From Cyprinodon diabolis (lineage: Eukaryota > Chordata > Actinopteri > Cyprinodontiformes > Cyprinodontidae), in NCBI GenBank assembly GCA_030533445.1, contig CM060070.1:47700385-47764384 (forward strand): DNA of 64,000 bases, given 5' to 3'. The notes under the pieces were generated by a model that was not told where the DNA came from, made no database searches, and was given only the letters and a program-made list of their open reading frames with translations. Each line of letters starts with the position of its first letter. Positions within the stretch are counted from its first letter, which is position 1. The position numbers and the translations under genes are program-made. Of the stretch, positions 1 through 12,694 are shown in pieces.

Positions 1-3000
1 CCTCTGGAAGGCGATGGGGTGGGCAGAGTGGAAACCAGTGGTGTCCCAGTGCACAGAGCGTTCCAGAGGACGCTCAGCCCGGCCGACGTCCTGCACGTCC
101 ACAGCTACGCTAAAGGAGACTACGGAGAAGAGAACCCGGCGCTGGAGGATGGCCGGACCACGAGCAACGAGGGTGAACAGGGGGACCGGCTGCCTGTCAG
201 CAGAGAAGTGAGTGGCGTTAGCATCATCATCCTCATCATCATCCTGTTGGAGGAGCCGTCCTTCACCCTGGGCAGACGCTGCTTTGGTGACGGTTTCACC
301 ATCAGCTGAAGGATAAACACCTTCAGCTGCTCCATCCCATCTAATCTGACAGACAGGCCGGCCCATTGGGTAATATAAGCCACCCTCAGGGGGCGCACAC
401 GAGTCAGACGTCTCCCATAGGATCAGGAAGATGCTCTTTTCTGCTCAGTTTTCAGTTAAAGTTGTAAATTCTGATTTTCTTTAGTTTCATTTAGTGTTTT
501 TTTTATATTTAGCTCTTGTACGGTGTCAATGCACGTCTATTTATAACTTAATGTAAGCTGAAGGTTTAACTGAGACGTTTAATCCTGCGAGGGGGGGTTC
601 TGTCCCCCAGCAGGCGTTGGCCCCCTGTGCAGACCTGGAAGGTAATCTGGAGCCGCCGCCCCAGCCCCACCATATGGAGGAGGCCATCAGAGGTCTGTCC
701 TGACGCCAGCCAGTCGCTCCCCCAGCATGTCTGACTCTGAGCTTCAGCGACAGGATTCTGATAGTTTGATCTGCTTTAGATGCTGTGGAGGAGCATCCTC
801 CAGTGGAACCAGCCGGACCAGAAGGAGACGACTGGACCAAAGCTGTGGTCCAGCTGTGGCAGAGCAGTCCTCCTGACCTGGACAAAGAGAGGGAGTACAA
901 CCAGTACATGGGCTCCAGACCTCCGTACTGCTCCATCTGCATGCTCTTCCAGACCTACCAGCAGGTCAGCACGTAATGGAGATGTTCCCTGTGTCAGCCT
1001 ACCTAATAAGACGGTTTCCACAGGTCCTTAAAATCCTTGGAATATGACAAAAAAGAAGTGCCAGGCCTTGAAGTTTTGAAAAAGGCTGTATAGACGCCCC
1101 TTCCAGAGTTTCCTGGATGCGGCTAACAGGCTCCTTCAGAACACGCGGTGCCAGGTGTGGCAGAAACCTGAAGGTTTTGGTTCCATTGCTTTTTGGAGAG
1201 TTTGACGCATTTCCTGGAGAGATGATGTCACTGATGTCTCCGCCCCTAAACACCTCCCTGTGTTGTGGGGTTAAATGTTGCCTCTTATATTAATGCTCTC
1301 CTCTGTTTGATTCTGATCCAACAGAACCAAACCAAAGGCTCGTTTATCAAATTTTCTCCGTGATGAAACTCATTAACTGAAATATTACTCAGAAATGTAA
1401 AATAATCCGATGTTTATCTGGACGTGAGCAGGAGGAACATGGAACAAAAACAGGTCGTGTCAGAGCAGAACGGATCAGAACTTTCTGATGGCAGCCGCTC
1501 GGGTTGCATGGTGACCCTGCGGTTCAGGTTAATCTTTGAGTGGCCCTGGATTTGGAGGAAACTGGTTCTGGAACGCTAACGGGTAGCAGCCTCCCATTGG
1601 GCCACGCTGTTTCAGCTGGAAAGTAGTTCCTTATGCTATGTTCACACCTAAAGCAGCAGAAGCAGCTGGTTTCCATGCAAAGTCAATGGTTGACGCGCAT
1701 CAACGTTCAGCAAAAGGTCCTGCAGCGTCTATAGCAGCAGGAGCAGCGCCGCATCAGCCAATCAGAGAAGCTGATCTGGGAGCTGGCAGGAAGTCAGACA
1801 CAGCACTGCTGATGCAGAGCGCTATGATCACTCCTCTGAAACAGTTTATTAACGCCTAAATTAACTTCAAATGTAGAAACCTGCCGGCAGAATATGTTGG
1901 CTTTTATTATCCTGCTGCCTGCAGTTTGGATTATATACATGAAAAATGTATATAATATAATATATAATAATTCCAGGATGGTAATCTGGATGAACTGACT
2001 GCACAGACCATGTTTTCAGGAGGACTTTCTCACTTCAACATAGATTCTAACTACTTTCTACCCGCTGATCACAGCTAATATAGCCGCCATTGTTCCAGGC
2101 AGAGAAAGGACAGAGTAGCTCCGCCCACCGCGCATCAGACACACTTTAACGCTGCGCAGCTAGAGCAGCAAAGCTGCTTCAGACACGCATCAGAACTAAA
2201 CTTGTACAAGGATGAAAAAGTAAACAGCACGTATGTTTTTGCTGCTCCTGCTGCGTGAGCGAATTATCATTATCATTATTATTCTTCAACGACCGTGTAG
2301 AACAATGCATTCTTTGGAAAAATGATCTGATTGTTCCTCATGTTCCTAACAGAGCACTTCGCTCTCAATCTGCAGGTTTACTAGTGGTTCCTAGAGTTTC
2401 TAAAAGTAGAATGGGAGGCAGATCTTTTAGTTATCAGGCTCCTCTCCTGTGGAACCAACTACCAGTTTTATTCCGTGAGGCAGACACCCTGTCTACTTTT
2501 AAGGCTAGGCTTAAAACTTTCCTTTTTGATAAAGCTTATAGTTAGAGTGGCTCAGGTTATCTGGAGCTGTCTTTAAAGTTCTGCTGCTATAGGCTTAGAC
2601 TGCTGGAGGACATAGGGACCCCCATTTCATCATTCTGCTTCATTCTCTCTCTGCTCTCCTATTCTGCAGAATCTGTTAGTTCAATCTCTAACGTTCTGCT
2701 CTCTCTGCTTTTTCTCATAGTAGCTTCATCTGGTCTGTTCCTGTTTGGCTGTGACTCCATCCTGGAGAGAAATATCAGCTGTGCTGCTGCCATCAACACC
2801 TTTGTTTCTAGATGTTGGAGCTTGGCCTGTTTTCCAGTGTAGTCCTGTTTCTCTGACTGTGACTAACTGGATGTGCTCTCTTCATCCTCTGACATGGGAG
2901 CTGGCTCGGAGCTCGTCTGCCTGGCTGTGTGTTTCCTGGACGGGGCCGCCTGTGGAGCTGGTTGACAGTTGCCTTTTGTATCTATGCTTCTTTTTCTATG

Positions 3001-6000
3001 TCTGCTTCTGTCTCCTTGAACCCCAGTGGGCCTCAGCAGATGGCCGCTCACACTGAGCCTGGTTCTGCTGGAGGTTTCTTCCTGTTCAAAGGGAGTTTTT
3101 CCTCTCCACTGTCGCTACAAGCATGCTTAGTGTGAGGGATTGCTGAAGAGTCAATGAGTCAATGCAATCAGCTGGTTTTCCTTAGATGCCATTGCCTTGA
3201 TGCCATAGCTTGAGATGCCATGATGTGAATTGGTGCTATAGAAATAAACTGAATAGAATAGAATTGAAATGTAAATTCTAATAATGTATGTCCTCAGATG
3301 GATCGCTCCAGCAGAGACAGTCCTGTGGTGACGGCTGGAGGCCAGAGGCGGACGAAACCCCTCATCCCTGAGGCCTGTTTCACCATCACCACAGAAGAAG
3401 ATGCAGAGAGCGAAGAACACGCCGCCTCGCCTTATTTAGAGGAGGATGGAACCAGCCTCCTCATCAGCTGCACGCGCTGCAGCGTTTGGGTCCACACCAG
3501 TCAGTACCCCTGCTTGGTTCTGATCCACCACATGGCAGGATGCGTGTTAATCCCCCCCTCCCCGTCTGTCTCATATCCAGGCTGTTACGGCGTGAACACG
3601 GTCTCTGTGAGCCCGGAGTGGAAATGTGCGCGCTGCAGAGCCAACGCCATCAATGAGGTGGGTCTGTGTTCATCTCCCCCTGCTGGTTGGGCCTCAGAGG
3701 AGCCGCTGGAACTCATTCACAGTTTCCTGTTTTATTCCATGTTGTCTCTTTGCTGATGAAGCCCCTCCTTTTTCTGTTTCCTCTGTGTGAGGCGATTTTT
3801 GTTTGATCCACTTGTTGCTTCCACAAGGCGGCGGTGGCGGCTCTGCGCCGCAGCATCACCGCTGTGTCGGTTCAATCTGCCTGACTGAGCTGCTACCAGA
3901 TAATCCTTCCTGACCCGACCCCCCCCCTCAGCCTTTCTGTAAAGTTGCCTCTCTGGTAGCAAGTCTTTGTTTGCTTTGTCACTGAGGGTTTCTCACATAT
4001 GTGAGCAAATAAGGAGGTCAGTGTGTTTAAAAACACAGTCTGCATTTCACTCTTCAAATGTCGATGAATCGACGTGATTACTCAGTGATTATGATCATTT
4101 CAGCGTATGCAGAGTTTGTGCTGAAATAAGCTAGAGTCCTGGGAAGGAGCCCAGGAGCCAGCTGAAGGGCAGGAACCCTCCCGCATGTTTAGTTTCTTTA
4201 AGCAGATCTGGTCCCCGTCCGGCAGTTGAACCAGTGTTACTGACCATCACTGGAAACTGGCTGGACTTTAGAAGGACAAAGGTAGAATCCAGACTGGCTC
4301 AGGTCACAGAGAGCTGTCAGAGTCTCTGTTCAGGAAGAACCAGGTCTAGGTTTCTAGATCTGTGCTTTGACGGGCAGCCATCTTGGCTTGGATGATCCTG
4401 AAGTCTGTTCTTCCATCTTTGTCTGATTCCTTCATAACTTTGATGAGAGAAAAGAAAAAGGTTCTGTTTCTATCTCTGTTCAGTCTAACCTCTTTATGGA
4501 TGTTGTTCTGTTTGCAGAGCTGCTGTCTGTGTCTGCTAAGGGGCGGAGCCTTGCATAAAACCACCAATGACAAGTAAGTTCCATCTGTGGGATGAGCAGC
4601 AGCAGAACACGCCTTGCTGGTCAAACCTCCGGGTTGTAATGTTTCCGGATTAGATCAGAACCACAAGAAGCAGTAGAACAGATTGGTCCTCCTAGGATCC
4701 CTGACATCCGTCCGTTTCCTCCTGAACCAGCTGCTTCTGCTGACATCTATACACGTCATAGAAGAGGAATCCCAGCCGGATTCTTCAGACCCGTTTAAAA
4801 AGCTCTACTGGAAGAAGCTCCTTCTAGCTACCGGCTCCGGGGGCCGGTTCTGATCGATATCTCCCATTTTATGGTCCTGTCTACCCAGAACTTTGCAGTT
4901 CTTCTCTTGTTTCTTCATCCCCAGACTGCCCCCCCCCCCCCCCAGCCCAGTGTTCTGTCAGATTAGATTAGATTAGATGAGCTTTATTGATCTCACAGCG
5001 GAGAAATTCACTCGTCACATATTGGCATAGAAGTTACAGAAGGTGCAAACATGGAGGAAAAAGGTGCATTAAGAATAAGCAATATATATACAGTATATCC
5101 AGGTGAGCATACCTATAGGCAATATGGCTGCGCAAGAAGTCAGGTCAGATTATCTTTTTAGTTTTGTACAAAAAAAACTATTTAAGATCAGATCGATATA
5201 CGCTTCAAAAAACACCAGAAAGTAATTAAATTGCGTTTTTTTGTGCATAACTAAAGGGATACATGCCATTGAGGTAGTTTAAGGTTTATTTTACGTAAAA
5301 AACCTAAAGGGATAAAAGGGTATTGACTATGGTCTGACAGAACACCTTCCCAGTTCGTCAGAATCAGGGCCTCACTCTGCCTTAAAGCTGGAACCCATGG
5401 CTCAATTCTATTCAGTTTATTTCTATAGCACCAATTTACATCATGTCAGCTCAGGGCACTTTATAGAGACAATTCAACCAGATCATCCAGTCAGATTGAT
5501 TCAAAGTAAGAAAACCAGCTGATTGCATCGACTCATTGACTCTTCAGCAATCCCTCACACTGAGCATGCTTGTAGCGACAGTGGAGAGGAAAAACTCCCT
5601 TTGAACAGGAAGAAACCTCCAGCAGAACCAGGCTCAGTGTGAAGCAGAATGATGAAAAAGGGGTCCCTATGTCCTCCAGCAGTCTAAGCCTATAGCAGCA
5701 GAACTATAGAGATAGATCAGGATAACCTGAGCCACTCTAACTACAAGCTTTATCAAAAAGGAAAGTTTTAAGCCTAGCCTTAAAATAGACAGGGTGTCTG
5801 CCTCACGGACTAAAACTGGTAGTTGGTTCCACAGGAGAGGAGCCTGATAACTAAAAGATCTGCCTCCCATTCTACTTTTAGAAATTCTAGGAACCACTAG
5901 TAAACCTGCAGATTGAGAGCGAAGTGCTCTGTTAGGAACATAAGGAACAATCAGATCTCTGATATGACGCATCAGAACCAAACCCGACCCCTCCCACCTG

Positions 6001-9000
6001 AGATCATAGAATCCCCTGACAGTAGGTGGCGCCGGCTCGGTCCGACACGCCACAGACTCCTCCTACTGTTTGTTGAGCAGACATGTCCACCATGGCCGCC
6101 GTAAATGTCCAGAACCTTAAGAACCTCCTCCACCGATGACCCAGAGCTGTTTGTTTGTAGGTGGGTCCATGTTCTGTGTGCGGTGGCGGTGATGGAGGCT
6201 CGCTTTGTCGACGTGACCAGGAGAAGTCCAGTGGACCTCAGTGGGATCCCTCTGCAGAGATTCAAACTGGTGAGTCTGCAGTTCCCAAACCATCCTGCAG
6301 GGGGCAGCAGGCCCATCAGGACCCCTCTGACTGCTGCTGTTTTCCTCCACAGAAATGTTACTACTGTAAGAAGCGGGTGAAGAAGGCCTCCGGCTGCTGT
6401 GTCCAGTGTTCCCACGGCCGCTGTCCCACCGCCTACCACCCCACCTGTGCCCAGGCTGCCGGGGTCCTGATGCAGCCGGACGATTGGCCCTTTGTGGTCC
6501 ACGTGACCTGCTGTCGGCACAAAGGTCCCGCCCAGATCGAGGTGGGCAGCCGCTCTGCCGTCTGTCGGTCGTTGAGGCGACCCGGTCGGCATTAATGGTT
6601 CTGTTTTGGACTTCTGCTGCTGCAGCGCAACAAGGCAGCCATGCATGAGCTCACTGTGGGTCAGAAGGTCATCTGCAAGCACAAGAACGGCCGATACTAC
6701 CAGTGTGACGTGGTGCAGCTGTCCAAAGAGACCTTCTATGAAGTCAACTTTGACGACGGCTCCTTCAGTGATAACCTCTTCCCTGAGGACATCGTGGTAG
6801 GTTCTGCTTCTCTCAGTCCAGGGCAAACATCTAAACTCCAGCATCACAGAAACTGTATTTTATTAGTTTGGGATGTTAGATAAACTCTGCTAAAAAAAAT
6901 AAAGGGAACACTTCAACAACCGAATACTACTTCCACCAAATCAAACTTCTGTGAAATCAAACTGGTCACTTAGGAAGCAACAGTGATTGATAATCAGGTG
7001 GAAAATTAGGAAAACCCGCTCAGTAAAGGAGCGGTTCTGCAGGTGATTAGCAAAACCCGCCCAGTAAAGGAGCGGTTCTGCGGGTGATTAGCAAAACCCG
7101 CTCAGTAAAGGAGCGGTTCTGCGGGTGATTAGCAAAACCCGCTCAGTAAAGGAGCGGTTCTGCGGGTGATTAGCAAAACCCGCTCAGTAAAGGAGCGGTT
7201 CTGCAGGTGATTAGCAAAACCCGCTCAGTAAAGGAGCGGTTCTGCGGGTGATTAGCAAAACCCGCTCAGTAAAGGAGCGGTTCTGCGGGTGATTAGCAAA
7301 ACCCGCTCAGTAAAGGAGCGGTTCTGCGGGTGATTAGCAAAACCCGCTCAGTAAAGGAGCGGTTCTGCGGGTGATTAGCAAAACCTGCTCAGTAAAGGAG
7401 CGGTTCTGTGGGTGATTAGCAAAACCCGCTCAGTAAAGGAGCGGTTCTGCGGGTGGGGAAAATAAGCTCACATTTATCCTCAAACGGCAACCATTTATCG
7501 GTCCTTTGGAAAAAAAGACTCCAATTATTTCGAAGAAAAATTTCGAAAAAAAACGTGGCATCTGTACAACATTTTCTAGGGATTTATATCCATCACCCCC
7601 CACCGCCTCAGTGGTCATTTACGTTAGCTGCTGTTTTCCTCCCATTCCACGGACATTATTGTCCGAAAGAACAAGAAAAACTAAAAAATAATTTTTTAGT
7701 TATCGTCATTCGTTCAGTTTTCATAAACTTTTCAAAGTTTCAAGTTAACCTGCTTGCTAACAGTGCAAAGTGCTTGTTCCCGCGGGTGAAGTTGTCTAGG
7801 GACTTTCCACCATATTCCAGGGGACATGAGAGCGTACCAAAGCCGTACATCCCAAAAACAGAGTACAATTTCTTATATTTTAAGTAAAGGACGTACAATG
7901 TTTGCCTGTATGTATTGCTAGCTAAAAGGCTGCTGCAGAATGACCTCCAGCAGGCCACAGATGTGCCTATGTCTACACAAACAGAAGCAGACTCCATGAG
8001 GACGGTATGAGGGCCCCATGTGTTCTCAGCCCAACACCGTTCAGGACGCTTAGCATTTTACCAGAGAACAGCGAGATAAGCTAATTCTGATGCTTTGTGT
8101 GTGACTCTTAATCCAGGCCTCCATTGGTTATACATTTGACAATGTTTTTTTGTGTAATTTTGTTTTCAGCACATCCAGGTTCATACAAAACAAAGAATTC
8201 AATATTTTATCCACTCAGATCTAGGATGTGTTATTTCAGTGTTAGCAGTTTATTCCAGTTAGAGTGAAACAGCTCAGTATTTATATCTTGTCATTTGGAT
8301 GATTGTGGCTCAGTGAGAATGAAACTAAATGAAAATAAACGAAGGGTTCCTCAGTCTGGATCAGTGGGGGACCCTGAACTCTGGGCTTCGATATTAAAAC
8401 CATAAACATCTAGTCATGTCTCTGGTGTGTTTTTTTTTTTCCAGATTAGCTGAAAATGTGTCAGATTAACAGTTCAGTTTTTGAAACCTAACAATAAATT
8501 TCTTTTGCTCAGAATCGAGACTGCTCCCAGCTTGGCCCCCCGCCGCAGGGAGAAGTGGTTCAGGTGCGATGGACCGACGGGCTGGTCTATGGGGCCAAAT
8601 TCGTGGCGGCTCATGTTATTCAAATGTACTTGGTAAGTTGTTCTGTTCCTCTGTGCTCTTCTGATCTGGGTCTAAAAGGGTTTATTTTATTGGCTTGCAT
8701 ACTAAATAGAACAACTTTCTGTTATGATTTAAATCATCAGCCACCCCAGTGGTTGTGGTTAATAGGATATTTAATTAGATAATGTTTTGAACCTGGCTGT
8801 GTGTTAGAACAACAAATGAAAGTCTGAATGGAGTTTAAATCCTGTCAAACATCAACTCTGCACACATGGAATAAATTAATATAAATAATTTATTAACTAA
8901 GATCATTCAGCCCCTAGAACTAAACTAACCCCAAAGTAAGAAGCGACTATGAACAAAGAAGAAGGAAAACATGGATGGAGGGAGAGAGTTTATGACCAAA

Positions 9001-11273
9001 CACTGTAGTCACAGCTCTATCATCACATGGAAATAGAAATATGCACAGTTTTCACCTTATGTTCATACTACAATATCAAGACAAAATGTATCATATAATG
9101 TAGAATATCATAATCCTGTAACTCCTTTAGATAATCTGATGAAATGGAGCTTTTCAAATAAATAGAACAGAATGAAATTACCATTAAAAACTGTTTGGAT
9201 GCAACATTTGGGAAGATCTTTAAATAATGTGTGAGATTTCTCTCCATGGTTCTTCATCCGTAATACAGTTTTAGTGCCATGGAGGTAAAGTCTCCTAACC
9301 TGTATGAAGCTGGTTCCTGTTTTATCTGTTAATCAGTTAAAAACAATCACAACTGTACAGAAAAGAAATAATTAAATGAAACATGGGTAAAATTGACGCA
9401 ATCAAATCAATAAAATTGGGTAAAACATATAAAAGATAAAAACGTTATAAAATAAAATCACTGTTTAGCTAGGTGTTAAAAGCCAAAGAGAAAAGGTTAG
9501 TTTCTGATGAGATATTTAAAGTTGGTGCTAGAAGAGGCCTGATGTGCGGAGGGAGGTTATTCATCGAGCATGGCACAAAAAAACAGAGCAGATTGGTGAG
9601 ATCATCGACGATGCATGATGACATAAATTGCTGCCAGACGCGCCTCAAGGGTCGAAGCAAAGCAGCCGCCATCAAGCAGAGACTGGAAAAAAGCCCAGAA
9701 CAGAGGAAAGCTTGAATTCTGGATCTTTCTGTTGGATATCTCATGTACAGGCTTTTGTTTTGGTTTTTAAATACATTATGGGCCCGTAAAATACGTTAGG
9801 TTATGTGACTATTGCAGTCAAAGTGTTCATGTTAAAAGTTGTAAAATCAAATCAAAACTTTAATTAAAAACAAAGAAAAAAAAAGACTAGAGGAAATCTA
9901 GCAGGAAACTGGATGATTATTGCAGGAAGAGCATCAATTAGGACATCTGTTGTTCTACTCTCCACTGGAGGGTTCCCTAATTCTCAATATGGTCCACCTA
10001 AGTGGGGCCGGACACCAAGTCAGCCCCCCAGGGGCCAAACACACATCTAAGACGTTGAGGGTTGGGGTAACTGAGCCTCCAAAGCAGTGGGAACCATGCT
10101 AGCAATATCGGCACCAAACAGCAACAACTTGTGTCCCTTCTAGAAAACCTTCTGTAGAGTCGGTGAGGTCGGTGAGAGCAGTGGAAGACTACAGCAGAAC
10201 CTGATGCCAGGAAAAGCTAGCACATCATGGCATCCCTGTTAGGGAATAACACAAGGGCCAATGAATCAACTCCTCAGTGGCGAACAGATTCTCCTCCGCC
10301 TGACCAAAGCGACCCAGAGCCTGACAGCTCACAGTGAAGGGCCTGGTGGGAGTGAGGTGGATAGATCAGGAGAGGCGTTCTTCTGAAGGTCCCTGGACAC
10401 CTTCAGAAGCCCCGTCAATTTTGTGCGTCCGTTTTGGTTGACGTGGTAAACAACAGATCTGTTTTCCGTCTGAACCAGCACATGCCTTCCCTCCAGACGG
10501 TGCAGAAAGCACCTGAGGGCCTTGTGCTCGGCCCGCACCTCCAACACGTTCATATATTTGTGGAGCTCGCATCAACCCCAAGGAGCACACAATGCCACAC
10601 AGATAGAGGCCCCCCCCCTGGAACAAATAAGTCCTCTCTCACCATGGGGCCAGGCCATAATGGCACGTCTTAAATGCCAATAAGATGTGACGCTATCCTT
10701 TCCCAAACAAGGATCCAAAGTTGTGAGTTCGTAGAGGCCGTTTTTCTTCCATCTGCTGAGGAGTGTGACGGTCCAGCCAATGCTGGCCTTTATCACAAGG
10801 ATTTACAGTAAAACTCCTCTTTGTTTGATCGGGTGTTGGTTGAGTCGATAACGTGTTCAACGTCTCGGATCATTTCTCCTACATCTGACAGACAATAGGT
10901 GGAGATGGTTTGTAGGTATAAAACTGATGTACTGCTGTTCCAACCTGCAGGTGGAGTTTGAGGATGGCTCCCAGCTAACTGCCAAGAGAGATGACGTCTA
11001 CACTCTGGACGAAGAACTTCCTAAGAGAGTCAAATCCAGATTGGTGGGTGGAGCTTGACCTGGGTGGATGGAAACAGGTGCAGTAGATGAATGTGCAGCC
11101 ATGTCTCAGTTAACCGTATCTTTCTCCTGCAGTCCAAAGCCTCAGACATGAGGTTTGATGGCATCTTTGAAGACAATGAGATCCTCCAAGAATCCAAGAG
11201 GCAAAGGGTGATCAACTCACGGTACCGAGGGGACTACATTGAACCTGTGATTTACAGAGCCATCATGGAGTAG
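1..11273 (+). CDS. kdm4a: KDM4-family lysine demethylase, 3' part (12 exons; 5' end off-window)
   Basis: Jumonji histone demethylase of the KDM4/JMJD2 family, acting in the nucleus on H3K9/H3K36 methylation; the catalytic JmjN/JmjC exons lie left of the window. Exons read: 1-207, 611-641, 780-964, 3298-3499, 3581-3657, 4518-4573, 6161-6269, 6353-6541, 6626-6796, 8513-8632, 10951-11043, 11133-11273 (TAG). All phases join, giving 526 codons plus stop. In this partial protein, residues 1-141 are linker, about 183-224 a PHD finger (CTRC, HTSCYG, CARC), 235-352 the extended PHD with the Cys/His-rich CYYCKKR and HPTCAQAAG segments, and 353-480 the double Tudor domain. The C-terminus YRAIME and the rad54l/lrrc41 neighbours favour KDM4A over KDM4B/C; the paralogue call is inference. 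The 611-641 microexon is assigned by phase only. Introns hold LINE and MITE fragments and a minisatellite. Confidence 0.85.
1628..2215. mobile_element. Nonautonomous DNA transposon, copy A
   Basis: The left end carries GTTCACACCT, followed by a segment about 120 bp long that recurs near 47100-47210. The segment 1975-2090 recurs almost unchanged at 41737-41840 and 47357-47465. The right end is decayed. It lies in a kdm4a intron and has no coding capacity; the superfamily is not resolved. Confidence 0.55.
2265..3275 (+). mobile_element. L2-like LINE 3' fragment
   Basis: Residues from about 2325 encode the last part of a reverse-transcriptase ORF (motifs [18 protein letters not shown] and LLWNQLPV, ending FLFDKAYS at 2545). 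A 3' untranslated region of about 700 bp follows, ending in a GAATAGAATTGAA-type tail. The same 3' region occurs on the opposite strand at 21255-22110 and 5400-5995, and the coding part again at 26570-27655, so this is an interspersed repeat in a kdm4a intron. It is 5' truncated. Confidence 0.8.
4952..5343. mobile_element. MITE with GTTCTGTCAGA terminal repeats, copy 1, with internal insertion
   Basis: It is bounded by GTTCTGTCAGA (4952-4962) and its exact inverse TCTGACAGAAC (5333-5343). The right 190 bp aligns by eye with 51160-51390. The stretch 4963-about 5100, starting with ATTAGATT repeats, has no counterpart in the other copy and looks like a later insertion next to the left terminal repeat. 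It lies in a kdm4a intron. Confidence 0.55.
5400..5997 (-). mobile_element. L2-like LINE 3' fragment
   Basis: Read on the minus strand it encodes the same reverse-transcriptase C-terminus ([18 protein letters not shown]) and then a shortened 3' UTR with the family's tail. An internal deletion of the 3' UTR relative to the 21255-22110 copy is visible. It lies in the kdm4a intron before the 6161 exon. Confidence 0.75.
7005..7455. repeat. 41-bp minisatellite, about 11 copies
   Basis: GATTAGC recurs at exactly 41-bp spacing (7045, 7086, 7127 and onward to 7414). Each unit contains CCGCTC and GAGCGG separated by 7 bases, a possible short hairpin. Units differ by single substitutions (GCAGG versus GCGGG). 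The array lies in the intron between the two kdm4a Tudor exons, next to a dispersed-repeat-like segment at 6885-7004. Confidence 0.95.
9460..9745 (-). mobile_element. Possible LINE 3' remnant
   Basis: The minus strand carries a short open frame with [10 protein letters not shown] followed by NLFSLAFNT and a stop. This resembles the C-terminal end of CR1/L2-type LINE proteins, such as the NALPPPIR and LFSLAYPS of the element at 44717-45917. No reverse-transcriptase core is visible. It lies in the kdm4a intron 8633-10950; the rest of that intron, apart from the 10330-10800 remnant, shows me nothing specific. Confidence 0.3.
10330..10800 (-). mobile_element. Decayed DIRS-like retrotransposon fragment (RNase H region)
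   Basis: On the minus strand, [16 protein letters not shown] then [19 protein letters not shown] match the pattern of the RNase H region that follows the reverse transcriptase in DIRS-type retroelements of fish. Frames are interrupted and the fragment is short. Assignment to DIRS rather than another RNase H-bearing retroelement is inference. Confidence 0.45.
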
Positions 11274-12236
11274 AGCCGCTCTCCTGGTCCAGCCACCTTA
11301 CTCACCAGCAGTTCTTGTGCACCTTAACCTTGCAGCTAGTCCCAGACATTGTAGCAGCAGACGGCTTCTTCAGGACTCGCAGGGACAGATTTTAGTCCCA
11401 ATGCTTCTTCTCTGTTGGGCTCTGATGGTGAAAACAAGCTTGGTTACATTTTTTAGCAACTCCAAATGTCATCAATCAGGGACCACTTGACCCATAGAGC
11501 AGAGAACATTGAGATGTTCTATGAAACCAGCCTGGCTGGGTGGTTTCTGGGCGGATCCTGTCTTTCTGGGACAATCAGTGAGGCTCAGACCTTTGGAGAC
11601 GATGGCAGGCAGCACCTGTGGACCATCGAGGTTCTGCTGAGGCGTATCCGGGTGATACTCCCACCCACACCCTGCTGCTTACAGGTCACACTGGTTTGAA
11701 TAAGATCAACCAAGGCTTCATCTTTAGATGTCCTCTCAGTAGAGCAGCTGTGACCCGACCCAACCAGCTCCTCCTTCAGCTCCTCTGATGTTTTATTACA
11801 TCAGAGGGAAAAAACGGATAAATCTTATTTATTGTAAAGGTTTTATAAAACTTTATAAACTAGGCTAACCAGTCCAGGTGAACCAGAGCCTGGACTGAAG
11901 CGTTCCTGAGCTGCTCCTCTGAAAGCTCTTTCCTCTAATGATTTTTAGAAACCAACACTGGCTGTTTTATAGAAAGTGTTTCATAATTCTGAAGGTTGGA
12001 GCTTGTCTTAAGCCACGCATATGCTGTACGAGTTTTTGTCCTTTTTGGCCCCATTCTCCAGTTGTGTGAGAATTGTTTGGTTGGGGCCGAGTTTCAGCCT
12101 GATGATCTCACCTACATCGTGCCCTATACAGGGGGGGGGCTGAAGCGAAATTAGTGGTCAGGAATCGTAAGGTCAGAAAATCAAACATGTTTGAAATTCT
12201 TGGTGAAGATTCTCAGTCATCCAGGTCATAGTTTTT

Positions 12237-12694
12237 CCAAAAAAGTAAAAGAAAAACAATCCACTGGACTTTGTTTTCTAAGTTTGAAGACGTTTCTCTT
12301 CCATCCAGGAAGATTTTTCAATTCAAAATGTCAGAAATGGCGTTGATTCCTTCCCGCCATCATCACAACCCCTTACAGGGGAACAGAGGACCTCTCCTAT
12401 TCAGCCAGGCCAACTATTCCCTCAAACGCCCCCCCTTTCAGAGACATAGACAGGTATGGGGCATTGCAGGCTAACAAAGAGGCCAAACGACCCCCATTCC
12501 AAAGGGGGGGACCCGTTCATCCGTTTCTATTTACATGTTTTCTAAACTAAAACCAGGCTTTGTTGGGCTGCTGGATAAAACCTGGAACTAAATGCTATTT
12601 CTGACATTTTGAATTGAAAAAGCTTCCTGGATGGAAGAGAAACGTCTTCAAACTTGGAAACAAAGTCCAGAGGATTGATTTTTACATTTTTTGG
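12237..12694. mobile_element. Inverted-repeat DNA element (MITE-like)
   Basis: The arms 12237-12340 and 12594-12694 are near-perfect inverted copies of about 100 bp, each containing AAGACGTTTCTCTTCCATCC in one orientation. The 250-bp centre shows no coding capacity. It probably lies in the kdm4a 3' UTR, where a transcript could fold into a long hairpin. Confidence 0.7.

Noticed and set aside
2745..3056. 103-residue frame conserved at 21511-21822 on the other strand
   Set aside because: Both lie in the 3' UTR of the same L2-like LINE; conservation reflects repeat copies, not a gene.
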